From positions 62,001-126,000 of the forward strand of contig NZ_JAEMUW010000013.1 of NCBI RefSeq assembly GCF_016598485.1: a DNA stretch of 64,000 nucleotides, given 5' to 3'. Origin of the DNA: Micromonospora coerulea. GTDB lineage: Bacteria > Actinomycetota > Actinomycetes > Mycobacteriales > Micromonosporaceae. Shown one piece after another: positions 36,457 to 44,936 of the stretch. Each line of letters starts with the position of its first letter. Position 1 is the stretch's first letter. The position numbers were made by a program, and so were the translations under genes. The notes under the pieces were generated by a model. It was not told where the DNA came from and searched no databases. It was given only the letters and a program-made list of their open reading frames with translations.

Positions 36457-39400
36457 ATGTCGATCATGGGGGTGTCCATGCGCGGGCCGAGACGTGGTCC
36501 GGTCTGGGCGGCCAAGCTGTGGTTACGCCAGCGCCGGCGCAGGTGGCGTACCCGACGGGAACGCCACGCCGAGCGGACCCGCCGCCGGCGGACGGACGAG
36601 CGGCCCGACCACCGGATGAGCTGGCGGCACCACCGCGGGCTGCGCTGGGCGATCCTCGGCACCGCCGGGGTGCTCGTGGTGTGGACCGTCTTCTCCCTGG
36701 TCCTGACGGTCCTCAACACCGAGCCCGCTGTCCTGCCGATGTCGAAGTGGTGCGCGGGGCAACCGCCCCGGTCGTACTACTGCGGGCAGGTGGAGGGCTT
36801 CGTCAAGGGCCCGCTGATCCTGGCCCTGGGGCTCGCGGTCTTCCTGTTCTGGCGGTACGTTCCGGTCCGTCGCTGGTACGACCGCAACGCCGTGCGCAAC
36901 CTCCGGATGGTGCTCCCCACCGCCGAACGCGACACCAGCGCCAGCTACGTCGTCGGCCGGGACGAACTCTGCGAACTGATGATCCAGCGGCTCCGGAACG
37001 AACCCACCCGGCGCCCGCTGCTGCTGGTGGGCGGCATCGGCACCGGCAAGACCGCCACGCTGGTCCGGCTCGCGGAGATGCTGATGGCCACCGACGTCGT
37101 ACCGATCGGGATCGACCTGCGCACCGTCACGGACCCGGCGAAGCTGAACTTCCATCAGCTCGCCCTCGACCAGTTCACCCGCACCATCGACACCCAGTTG
37201 CACTCCGCCGGCGAGGCCGACAAGGTGTGGCGGCGGCTCTGGCTGGAAAACCGCATCGTGGTGCTCGCCGACGGCCTGGAGGAGGTCCTCGCCGACTCCG
37301 CCCAGCCCGCCGACCGGGACAGCGTGCTCCGCGAGGCCGTCCGGGGCGCGGTCCGCGAGCGGCTCCCCCTGGTGGTCGCGTCGCGGCCCGACGATCCGCT
37401 GCGCGGGCTGGACGCGCTGCTGCTGCAACTGGAGCCGCTCTCCCAGGGGGCCGCGTTGGAGTACGTCCAGGCCCGCAGCCGCCGCTCCGACGCCGGTCAC
37501 CAGTGGGACCGGATCACCGGGCTGGTCACGGCCGCCGACGTCGCCGACTCACCGTTCTACCTGCGGGTCATCAGCCAGCTCCACGAGGTGGACCGCCTGG
37601 ACCGGGTCGGGCCGACGGACCAGGGCAGATCCGCGCTGCGCTGGGGTCTGCTGGAGGAGTGGTGGGCCGCCATCGTCGCCGGAGACCTGTACGAGGACTA
37701 CGGCATGCCGCAGACCGAGCGGTCCGACGCGATCGAGGTACTTTCCGCGCTCGCCTGCATCGGACTGCGCGACAACCGGCTGTCGGTGCGTACCGGCGAA
37801 CTCACCGGCGCCGACGGCAGCGGGGACGCGGGCCGCCAGTGGATCCTGGCCGAGCTCCGGGCCCGGCTGCACAAGCTCAGCGCCGACAACCCGCAGGACC
37901 TCGGGCTCGCCGAGACCACCGGGGACGCGCTGAACATCGTGGTGAAGCGGCAGGACGGGGTCCGTTTCCAGCATGGGGTGATCCAGGCGTACCTCGGCTC
38001 CCGCTACCTCGCCGCCGCCCTGCGCGACGGCGACTTCCTGGAGCGGGCCTTCACCCGCAACCACGGCCCCGGACGGGAGCTGCTCTCCGCCCTCACCCTC
38101 TACACCCGCAGCGCGGGCGCGTTCGAACGGCTGGACGGGCGACGGAAGCCACCATCGCCGCACGGAAGTCTGCTCCGCCTCCGTGAGACAGTCCGGCAGG
38201 CGGTGGGACGGTCCGCGGGCGCCTGGGACGCCAAGGCCACCCGGAGCCGGTCGACCGCTCTCGTACGCCGGCTCTGCAACGCGGCAACCCGCACGCCCAA
38301 CCGCACCCGCGCCCTGGAGATGTTCGCGGTCGCGCTGGAGATGGACGCCGCCACCGGACACACGAGTCACCGGAAACTGGCCGACGCCATCCGCGGGGCC
38401 TGGCCGCAGTACCAGGGCGACGGCTCGGTCACCGACCGCCCTCTCGAGGACGCCAAGATCGCCCTCGTGCATCGGTACGGCGACGCCGCGCGGCAGCTGC
38501 GGGACCGACCCCCGGAGCCCTCCGGGCTGCGGGGGCAGCAGCCCACGCCGCAGTACCGGCAGCTGTTCCAGATGATGGCGGACGAGTCGTCGTACCTGCC
38601 CCGGCTGACCGCGGCCCGCCAGATCGCCAGCGGCGGCAACGCGGCCGTCCGCGCGCTGCGCGACCTGCTCGACCAGCCGCCGCAGGCGGCCAACACGCAG
38701 GGCCGGGAGCGCCTGGAGGAGCTGCGCACCTGGATCGCGCCGTCGCTGTTCCTCTTCGCCGACGCCACACACGCCGCCGGCGAACCGGACTGGCAGGGCG
38801 TGGCCCGGGAGACCCTGCGGCGCTGGGTCGACCGACTGGCCACCGACTTCCGCGAGGGGGCCCGCGTCTACGAACTCACCCTGGCGCAGGGGTTCCGGCT
38901 GGCGGCCAACTGCCGGACGTATCCGGCGCACCGCAGCGTGCTGATCGAGGAAGCCGAGAAGGCGCTGCGGCACTCCCGGTTCTGGTACTCCCATCTGATG
39001 CTCATCCAGGCGCTCACCCTGCTCGCCCTCCCCCAGGATCCCGGCGAGACGTTGCGCGAGCGGGGTCACGGTTCGGACCCGCGCGGGCTGGTCGGCTTCT
39101 GGACCTCCATCGCCGGCGGCGGAAACCGCGCCCCGCAGCCCGGCAGCGGTACGGCCCACCCGCTCGTCCTCGAGGTCGCGGAGCTGTGCGTGGAGGCGCT
39201 CATCGACCGCCATCCCGAACGGCACTGCTGGCTGGACGAGCGAGAGATCGTCGGGCGGATCGGGTCGGTCAGCCCCCAGCCGGGCATCCGCCGGCTCCAG
39301 AAATCCTGGCTGCCGCCCTCGCACGGCTGGGCCGTCCTGGAACCGCGGGCCCAACGGCTGCTGGCCGACGTGATGCTGCTGCTCAACCTCGCCGACCGGG

Positions 39401-39759
39401 GACGGGACAACGAGCAGCGGGCGCGCCGGCTCAGCCGGGCCAGCCGCGCCGAGCTGCCCCCGTGCCTCACCATCGACCGCAGCGCCATGCGGGTCACCCT
39501 GAGCCGCCGCCAGGCCCACGACGTGCAACCGGGCGCCACCTGCATCGACGACTGCCCGTTCCGGCTGTGCCCGCTGCCACCGAAGGGGGACGAGTTGCCG
39601 TACCAGATGGACGAGGCGTTCTGCGCGCACCAAGTCGATCTTGTCGGGCGCTGGTTGCGGTCGCCGAGGCGGGCGGACTGGCAGGCGGTCAACCGGGAGG
39701 ACCTGCGGACGTTCTGGCGGGAGATGTCCGAGCGGATGGCCCCCGCCTGGCGGAAGTGA
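36457..39759 (+). CDS. Membrane-anchored STAND/NACHT-like NTPase
   Basis: 1100 residues; ATG 36457, with alternatives at 36466 and 36478. A very basic N-terminus (residues 1-60), two transmembrane helices (about 64-86 and 118-135), a P-loop GGIGTGKTA (about 192-200) and a Walker B-like RIVVLADGLEEVL define an ATPase. A long helical region follows and the C-terminus has clustered Cys (CIDDCPFRLCPLP, then FCAHQ), possibly a metal site. This layout resembles STAND sensors used in immunity or signalling; the function here is unknown. Transcribed divergently from the DNA2-like ATPase. Confidence 0.83.
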   Translation: MSIMGVSMRGPRRGPVWAAKLWLRQRRRRWRTRRERHAERTRRRRTDERPDHRMSWRHHRGLRWAILGTAGVLVVWTVFSLVLTVLNTEPAVLPMSKWCAGQPPRSYYCGQVEGFVKGPLILALGLAVFLFWRYVPVRRWYDRNAVRNLRMVLPTAERDTSASYVVGRDELCELMIQRLRNEPTRRPLLLVGGIGTGKTATLVRLAEMLMATDVVPIGIDLRTVTDPAKLNFHQLALDQFTRTIDTQLHSAGEADKVWRRLWLENRIVVLADGLEEVLADSAQPADRDSVLREAVRGAVRERLPLVVASRPDDPLRGLDALLLQLEPLSQGAALEYVQARSRRSDAGHQWDRITGLVTAADVADSPFYLRVISQLHEVDRLDRVGPTDQGRSALRWGLLEEWWAAIVAGDLYEDYGMPQTERSDAIEVLSALACIGLRDNRLSVRTGELTGADGSGDAGRQWILAELRARLHKLSADNPQDLGLAETTGDALNIVVKRQDGVRFQHGVIQAYLGSRYLAAALRDGDFLERAFTRNHGPGRELLSALTLYTRSAGAFERLDGRRKPPSPHGSLLRLRETVRQAVGRSAGAWDAKATRSRSTALVRRLCNAATRTPNRTRALEMFAVALEMDAATGHTSHRKLADAIRGAWPQYQGDGSVTDRPLEDAKIALVHRYGDAARQLRDRPPEPSGLRGQQPTPQYRQLFQMMADESSYLPRLTAARQIASGGNAAVRALRDLLDQPPQAANTQGRERLEELRTWIAPSLFLFADATHAAGEPDWQGVARETLRRWVDRLATDFREGARVYELTLAQGFRLAANCRTYPAHRSVLIEEAEKALRHSRFWYSHLMLIQALTLLALPQDPGETLRERGHGSDPRGLVGFWTSIAGGGNRAPQPGSGTAHPLVLEVAELCVEALIDRHPERHCWLDEREIVGRIGSVSPQPGIRRLQKSWLPPSHGWAVLEPRAQRLLADVMLLLNLADRGRDNEQRARRLSRASRAELPPCLTIDRSAMRVTLSRRQAHDVQPGATCIDDCPFRLCPLPPKGDELPYQMDEAFCAHQVDLVGRWLRSPRRADWQAVNREDLRTFWREMSERMAPAWRK

Positions 39760-39821
39760 GCAGACGAGCGCGGTCAGTCCAGCAGGTGGCCACGAGGGTG
39801 TTTGCCTCGCTGCCGCCTCCG

Positions 39822-40231
39822 TTATTCGCCACCGTCCACCGCGCGGCGCGGCTTCGGCACCTGCCGGTTGAAGCGCAATTTCAGGGCAAGGACAAGGGCT
39901 TCCTTCGTACCCTCCGGGTTGTCGGTCTCCTGCCAGCGGACCTCGCACCGGCCCTGCCAGCCGGCGATGTCTTTGGCCTATGCCACGGGTCCGACGTTGT
40001 CGAGTTCCTGACCCGCCTGCCCGCGCAGCGCCGACGAGCCGCGGTTGCCGGTCAGATGCTGCCGGAGGCGCCTCCGCAGGTCACCCGTCCATCCGACGTA
40101 GACGACCGTGCCCCGGTCAAGGACCACATGCACACCGGGCGCGCGGAGAGCGCTGGCGACGACCGCCATGGTGTACGGCTGGGGATCCGTGCAGCCGGCC
40201 AGCAGGTCCCGTGCTTGGCGTCGGGCATTCC
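39822..40231 (-). pseudogene. Decayed GIY-YIG nuclease gene
   Basis: The same protein as 25877-26266, broken. The reading GVHVVLDRGTVVYVGWTGDLRRRL ...LDNVGPVA is followed by an in-frame TAG at 39975-39977 and then continues in frame (AKDIAGWQGRCEVRWQETDNPEG through QVPKPRRAVDGGE) to a TAA at 39822. The upstream in-frame extension (about 40170-40231) carries the LLAG...PYTM similarity, but the natural ATG near 40230 is in a different frame. At least one nonsense change therefore inactivates it. Confidence 0.78.
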
Positions 40232-40237
40232 TGGACG

Positions 40238-40501
40238 CTACCGGCCCAGGCCCTCATCCGTGGCCCCGCACGCGCCGCCGTGGTCATCGCGGCGTCGGCA
40301 GCGGCCGGCCCCGTCGAGCCTGGCGTCGCACCAGATTCGGGTACGCAGCAACTGGCGATCCTCCTCGCTGAGGGTGGTCTCGCCGAAGTCGATGGCGGTG
40401 ACGTGGCCGAGCGAGTCGCGGAGGGCCACGGCGAGGGTGATGGCCTCGTCGAGGCTGGTAAGGGTGGTGGGAAGGTGGATGATCCAGCGGGGTGAGGTCA
40501 T
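40238..40501 (-). CDS. Small hypothetical protein of the DivIVA operon
   Basis: 87 residues from ATG 40501, overlapping the DivIVA-like gene stop by ATGA. Reads TSPRWIIHLPTTLTSLDEAITLAVALRDSLGHVTAIDFGETTLSEEDRQLLRTR; a small alpha/beta protein with no known family. The last third is Arg/Asp-rich. Third gene of the overlapping operon 41012-40238. Confidence 0.68.
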   Translation of the reverse strand: MTSPRWIIHLPTTLTSLDEAITLAVALRDSLGHVTAIDFGETTLSEEDRQLLRTRIWCDARLDGAGRCRRRDDHGGACGATDEGLGR

Positions 40502-40761
40502 CGCGGCCACCGGCTGTTGGGTGCGCCCGGGTCGTGGCGGTGGCAGTTGTCGTGCCGGGACTGCCACTGCCGGAGCGCTTGGCGGATGCGTTCGGCCTCG
40601 GTGTTCGCCGTGGTCAGTTCGCGGTGCAGGCGTTCGAGTTCGTCGGCCAGTTGGTTGAGGTAGTCGTGCACCTGGTCGGGGTCGAGTCCGCGCCAGCGGG
40701 TGTCGAAGACGGCGACGCGGACGTGGTGCGAATGCAGACGGTCCCCGGTCACATAGATCAT
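40498..40761 (-). CDS. DivIVA domain-containing protein
   Basis: 87 residues. The GLDPDQVHDYLNQLADELERLHREL segment is the DivIVA N-terminal motif (DxxxVxxYL...) followed by a coiled-coil stretch; the preceding VAVFDTRWRG is the hydrophobic lead-in. DivIVA domains bind curved membrane and recruit partners. Start ATG 40761, overlapping the stop of the upstream gene (40758); its own stop overlaps the downstream start. Confidence 0.85.
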   Translation of the reverse strand: MIYVTGDRLHSHHVRVAVFDTRWRGLDPDQVHDYLNQLADELERLHRELTTANTEAERIRQALRQWQSRHDNCHRHDPGAPNSRWPR

Positions 40762-41012
40762 CGCTGCGGCGCCTCCTGCTCGGCGATCAGCGCGTGGATC
40801 TGACGGTCGGTGAGGCCGCGCTGGTCGAGGATCCGGCGGCCCCAGCGGTGCAGCCGGCACGGGTGAGGAGCGCGGTCGTTGCGGCACCGCGGACCGTCGG
40901 GCCACTGCTCGGCCGCGTCCACGGTGACCGCCTTGACCGCGAAGGTGACGTCTTCGGCGGTGATGTAGGGCGTTAGGGGTAGCTCTCCGAGGACCTTATC
41001 GATGGAATCCAT
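40758..41012 (-). CDS. Hypothetical protein with CRND...PCRLHRWGRR motif
   Basis: 84 residues from ATG 41012 (AGGAAGAG upstream). Paralog of the N-terminal domain at 3247-3705: shared IDKVLGELP, AEDVTFAVKAVTVDAAEQWPDG and CRNDRAPHPCRLHRWGRRILDQRGLTDRQIHAL. Two cysteines plus His/Arg may form a small metal or nucleic-acid site. First gene of a three-gene overlapping operon with a DivIVA-domain protein, so it may act in the same complex. Confidence 0.75.
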   Translation of the reverse strand: MDSIDKVLGELPLTPYITAEDVTFAVKAVTVDAAEQWPDGPRCRNDRAPHPCRLHRWGRRILDQRGLTDRQIHALIAEQEAPQR

Positions 41013-41253
41013 GGCTCTTCCTGGGTTGTTTAGGTGCGGCGCCGGGGCGGGCGGGGACGGCGGCTCGCCGTTCGGGTATGACGGGGACACCGGAGCCCGG
41101 CACCCGCCCCGGGCCATGCGCCCAGTTTCGCCAAGAAGGTGACCAGGAACTACAGCGTCCGAGGGGCCTCAGTGACGCAGAAATGAGGCGTCTCCGTGCC
41201 TGCCTGATCGACGGACTGTTACTACAGTGGCGGCATACGGAGGGAGATGGGCC

Positions 41254-42501
41254 GTGGCCCTTAAGCGACACCGGCTCTGCCAGCGGCGTAAAGCCCTCGG
41301 GTACAGCCAGGAGCGCCTGGCCGAGATTCTCGGCGTGGAGCGGTCGACCGTGGTGCGCTGGGAGAACGCCGAGACGGATCCTCAGCCTTGGCATCGAACC
41401 CGGATCGCGTCCGCGTTGGGAGTTACGCTCGAACAACTCGACGGCATGCTCGTCGACGTGTCGGTGGCAGCACATCGAGGGCAGGCCATGGGAGATGAGA
41501 CTCGTAATCCCGCTTCCGGCGCTGCTCGGCCAGACATGCTGAGCGACCTCCGAACGTTCCTCACCAGCTACCTGACCGCCCCCACTGCGCCAGCTCAGTC
41601 GCTCGTCGAGGTGCGGCGGAGCGTCGGCCGAGTGCACAACCTCTACCAGCGCGCGAGCTACACATCCGTCGCCCGCCTGCTACCGGACGTGCTCAGCCAG
41701 GCGACGGAGGTGTCCAGCAGGTCCACCGGGATGCATCGCAGCAGGGCCTTCCGGCTGCTTGCCGCCGCCTACATCGCGGCGTCGAAGCTTGCGGCCAAGG
41801 TGGGTGACGGCGACACCGCCCAACTGACCGCCGACCGGGCTGCCACCGCCGCCCGGCTCGCGGACGACCAGGCGCTGGCAGCCATTGCGGCGTACCAGGT
41901 GGCCTGCGGTCTCATGCGGCTGCCCGGACGGGCAACCGAAGCCGAGCAGGTCGTGCGGACCAGCATCGCTCGTTTGACCAGCGCTGCCCCTGCGAGCGAT
42001 CCCGACATGCTCTCCGCTCAGGGGGCATTGCTGCTTCTGGCCGCCGTGATGACGGCCGGACAGGGCAACCCGAAGGAAGCAGGTCAGTTCCTGACGCAGG
42101 CCGAAGGGCTGGCAACGACGCTGGGCTTTGACCGCAACCGGTTGTGGACTGGCTTCGGCCCGACAAACGTCGTCATCCACGCAGTCTCCGCCGCGGTTCG
42201 GGCCGGCAACGCGGATCGGGCACTGGAGATCGGAGCGCGGCTCGACACCTCGCGGCTGCCGACGGTGTTGGTTGGCCGAAGGGCACAGGTACACGTCGAC
42301 CTGGCGGCGGCGGTGATGATGTCGTCCGGCGACAGGACAGTCTCCGTGTTGCACCTGCTCGAAGCTGAGCGGATAGCCGCCGAGGTGGTCCACGCCAGCG
42401 TTCAGGCCCGCACGCTCCTGCTCGACCTGCTGGCGAAGGAGCGACGAGCGGCGACACCAGGGCTGCGGCCGCTGGCTGAACGGGCTGGGCTGCTCGCATG
42501 A
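41254..42501 (+). CDS. XRE-family transcriptional regulator with TPR-like region
   Basis: 415 residues from GTG 41254 behind GGGAG. N-terminal helix-turn-helix (CQRRKALGYSQERLAEILGVERSTVVRWENAETDPQPW), then a long Ala-rich helical repeat region (about 90-410) resembling the TPR/ligand-binding part of Streptomyces-type regulators. Overlaps the flavoprotein gene by ATGA. It precedes the Dpd operon by 0.7 kb and could control it, but no shared promoter is visible. Confidence 0.87.
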   Translation: MALKRHRLCQRRKALGYSQERLAEILGVERSTVVRWENAETDPQPWHRTRIASALGVTLEQLDGMLVDVSVAAHRGQAMGDETRNPASGAARPDMLSDLRTFLTSYLTAPTAPAQSLVEVRRSVGRVHNLYQRASYTSVARLLPDVLSQATEVSSRSTGMHRSRAFRLLAAAYIAASKLAAKVGDGDTAQLTADRAATAARLADDQALAAIAAYQVACGLMRLPGRATEAEQVVRTSIARLTSAAPASDPDMLSAQGALLLLAAVMTAGQGNPKEAGQFLTQAEGLATTLGFDRNRLWTGFGPTNVVIHAVSAAVRAGNADRALEIGARLDTSRLPTVLVGRRAQVHVDLAAAVMMSSGDRTVSVLHLLEAERIAAEVVHASVQARTLLLDLLAKERRAATPGLRPLAERAGLLA

Positions 42502-42992
42502 TCGAGCAGGGCGTGCTTTCGCTGGTCGTCTGCGCCGCTCCTCCGGTGCTGCGTATCGGCGAGCTGATCGAGCTGCTACAGGAGGACGGCTGGACCGTCT
42601 GCCTCACCGCTACGCCGACCGCTGCCACCTGGATCGACCAGGAAGCGCTCGCGCGCCAGACCGGCTATCCAGTCCGGGGCGAGTGGCGGATGCCCGGCGA
42701 CCCGGAGCCCCATCCTCCAGCGAACGCGGTTGCCGTCGTACCCGCCACCTTCAACGTCATCAATAAGTGGGCCCAGGGGATCAACGACACCCTTGCGCTC
42801 GGCATCCTTAACGAAGCACTTGGCGCTGGCATCTCGGTGTACGCGTTCCCGAACGTCAAGGCGCAGCTTGCCGCCCATCCGAGCTACAGCCGGCACCTGC
42901 GGTTACTTCAAGGGGCGGGCGTCATCGTGGCGCCGCTGCCCGCCCAGCTGGAGTGGCGGATGGTCGCGGACCAACTCCAAGTGCCCGTGTAG
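42498..42992 (+). CDS. Flavoprotein (HFCD / phosphopantothenoylcysteine decarboxylase-like)
   Basis: 164 residues. The Rossmann-like start LSLVVCAAPPVLRIGELIELLQEDGW and the later VAVVPATFNVINKWAQGINDTLALGILNEALG resemble the HFCD flavoprotein fold that binds FMN, of the kind paired with XRE regulators in actinomycetes. Coupled by ATGA to the regulator gene. Substrate unknown; a role as an oxidative decarboxylase or redox sensor is speculative. Confidence 0.85.
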   Translation: MIEQGVLSLVVCAAPPVLRIGELIELLQEDGWTVCLTATPTAATWIDQEALARQTGYPVRGEWRMPGDPEPHPPANAVAVVPATFNVINKWAQGINDTLALGILNEALGAGISVYAFPNVKAQLAAHPSYSRHLRLLQGAGVIVAPLPAQLEWRMVADQLQVPV

Positions 42993-43004
42993 CCCGCTTC
43001 CGAC

Positions 43005-43085
43005 ATGTCGGCTGTCTCCTGCCAGCGGACTTCGCACCGACTCAGCCAGCCGGCCGGTCCCGGTCGATGCCACGGATCCGGTCTT
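43005..43085 (-). pseudogene. Remnant of a GIY-YIG gene
   Basis: About 80 bases match the C-terminal part of the GIY-YIG gene: shared runs such as GTCTCCTGCCAGCGGAC and CGATGCCACGGATCCG, reading GWLSRCEVRWQET on the minus strand as in the intact copy (SWLGRCIVRWRES) and the copy at 39822-40231. It is disrupted by frame changes and lies between the flavoprotein and queC. Confidence 0.6.
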
Positions 43086-43231
43086 TTTGAGCGCGAAGGA
43101 CACGCCCTGGCCACCTTCCGACAACGCGCAGTACTCGGGTAACGTGACGCAACCTGCGAGCAGAAACTACGCATCACCGGCGGAACACGCTACTGCAGTT
43201 TCTCGACCATCGACGAAGCGAGGAGCCTCAG

Positions 43232-43933
43232 ATGTCGGCATCCAAGCCCCAAGCCGTAGTACTGCTAAGCGGCGGTCTCGACTCGGCCACAGCCCTGGCT
43301 GTGGCCGCCAAGGAGGGGTTCGAAGCTAACGCCCTCAGCTTCCGCTACGGGCAGCGGCACAACGTGGAACTCGAAGCCGCCGCACGGGTCGCGAAGGCTC
43401 TGGGGGCGACGCGACACGTTGTCGCGGACATCGACCTCAGGATCTTTGGAGGTTCCGCACTGACCGACGATGACCTTGCTGTTCCTCATCACGAGAGCGC
43501 TGAGGAGATCGGGAGCGAGATCCCCATCACCTACGTGCCCGCTCGGAACACCATCTTCCTGTCGTTCGCGCTTGCCTGGGCAGAGACCCTTGGGGCCTCC
43601 GATGTCTTTATTGGGGTAAGCGCCCTCGACTACAGCGGCTACCCGGACTGCCGGCCCGAGTACATCGAGGCATACGAGCGGATGGCAAACCTCGCCACCA
43701 AGGCTGGCGTCGAGGGCAGTCAGCGGCTGAAGATTCATACTCCCCTCATCGACCTGACGAAGGCAGATACCATTCGGCTGGGCCTCAGCCTCGGTGTCGA
43801 TTACTCGCTCACCCACAGCTGCTACGACCCCGTCGATGGCCGGCCGTGTGGCACCTGCGACTCCTGCCTGCTGCGTACCCGGGGCTTCGCCGAACTCGGC
43901 ATGTCAGACCCCGCCGTCGGCACCGTGTCATGA
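43232..43933 (+). CDS. queC: QueC, 7-cyano-7-deazaguanine (preQ0) synthase
   Basis: 233 residues. ATP-pyrophosphatase loop SGGLDSATA (13-21) and C-terminal zinc-binding cysteines in SCYDPVDGRPCGTCDSCLLR identify QueC, which converts 7-carboxy-7-deazaguanine and ammonia to preQ0 with ATP. First gene of a tightly overlapping operon whose later genes insert 7-deazaguanine into DNA. ATG 43232 follows GAGGAG. No downstream queuosine genes (queA, queF, queG) appear here. Confidence 0.95.
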   Translation: MSASKPQAVVLLSGGLDSATALAVAAKEGFEANALSFRYGQRHNVELEAAARVAKALGATRHVVADIDLRIFGGSALTDDDLAVPHHESAEEIGSEIPITYVPARNTIFLSFALAWAETLGASDVFIGVSALDYSGYPDCRPEYIEAYERMANLATKAGVEGSQRLKIHTPLIDLTKADTIRLGLSLGVDYSLTHSCYDPVDGRPCGTCDSCLLRTRGFAELGMSDPAVGTVS

Positions 43934-44577
43934 GATCCGCGTACCGCATCAAAGAGATCTTCTACACCCTCCAGGGCGAAGGTACTCATGCCGGGCGGCC
44001 CGCGGTCTTCTGTCGGTTCACAAGTTGCAACCTCTGGACTGGCCGCGAGGCACACCGCCACCGAGCCATATGTCAGTTCTGCGACACAGACTTCGTAGGT
44101 ACTGACGGGCCGGGAGGCGGCCGCTTCCGGTCCGCTCAAGACCTGGCTGCAGCGGTAGCCAAGGCCTGGGCCGGTGCAGCGCACCCGAAGAGCAGGCCGT
44201 ACGTCGTCTGCACCGGTGGAGAGCCACTACTGCAACTCGACGCTGCTGCCGTCGAGGCACTTCACGATGAGGGCTTCGAGGTTGCTATCGAGACGAACGG
44301 GACGCGACCGGCGCCCGCCGGCGTCGACTGGATCTGCGTCAGTCCGAAGGCTGGGGCTGAGCTAGTCCTAACGGAGGGTGACGATCTCAAGCTTGTCTAC
44401 CCGCAACCGGACGCGGAGCCTGAGCGATTCGAAGGTCTGAACTTCGCCCACTTTCTCCTTCAACCCATGGACGGACCGGACCAAGCCGCGAACACTCAGG
44501 CCGCCATCAGCTATTGCCTCGCCCATCCTCAATGGTCTTTGAGCCTTCAGACCCACAAATACATCGGGATTGCTTGA
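43930..44577 (+). CDS. queE: QueE, 7-carboxy-7-deazaguanine synthase (radical SAM)
   Basis: 215 residues, ATG overlapping the queC stop. The radical-SAM cysteines Cys33, Cys48 and Cys51 form CX14CX2C (the longer loop seen in some QueE types instead of CX3CX2C), binding a 4Fe-4S cluster. CTGGEPLLQ is the conserved SAM-binding glycine region. It rearranges 6-carboxytetrahydropterin to 7-carboxy-7-deazaguanine, feeding QueC. Confidence 0.93.
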   Translation: MRSAYRIKEIFYTLQGEGTHAGRPAVFCRFTSCNLWTGREAHRHRAICQFCDTDFVGTDGPGGGRFRSAQDLAAAVAKAWAGAAHPKSRPYVVCTGGEPLLQLDAAAVEALHDEGFEVAIETNGTRPAPAGVDWICVSPKAGAELVLTEGDDLKLVYPQPDAEPERFEGLNFAHFLLQPMDGPDQAANTQAAISYCLAHPQWSLSLQTHKYIGIA

Positions 44578-44936
44578 TGGAAATCTTCCGTGAGTTCACC
44601 TTCGAAGCTGCTCATCGCTTGCCGCACGTGCCCGAGGGGCACAAGTGCGCTCGCCTCCACGGCCACTCCTACCGGGTTGAACTGCACGTGCGTGGCGAGG
44701 TCGGAGCGTCGTCCGGGTGGGTGATGGACTTCGGTGACATCAAGGCGGCGTTCCGGCCCATCCTGGACCAGCTGGACCACTACTACCTGAACGAGGTGCC
44801 GGGGCTCGAGAACCCGACCAGCGAGGTGCTGGCGCAGTGGATCTGGGGGAGGCTTATCGACCAGCTGCCGCTGTCGGCCATCGTGGTCAGGGAGACCTGC
44901 ACCTCGGGTGCCGTCTACCGGGGCGATGCCCCGTGA
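44577..44936 (+). CDS. queD: QueD, 6-carboxy-5,6,7,8-tetrahydropterin synthase
   Basis: 119 residues. Zinc ligands His13, His28 and His30 (EAAHRLPH, RLHGHSY) and catalytic Cys24 match QueD of the 6-pyruvoyl-tetrahydropterin synthase family. It turns dihydroneopterin triphosphate into the QueE substrate. TGATG overlap with queE. GTP cyclohydrolase (FolE) is not in the window and presumably comes from folate synthesis. Confidence 0.95.
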   Translation: MEIFREFTFEAAHRLPHVPEGHKCARLHGHSYRVELHVRGEVGASSGWVMDFGDIKAAFRPILDQLDHYYLNEVPGLENPTSEVLAQWIWGRLIDQLPLSAIVVRETCTSGAVYRGDAP

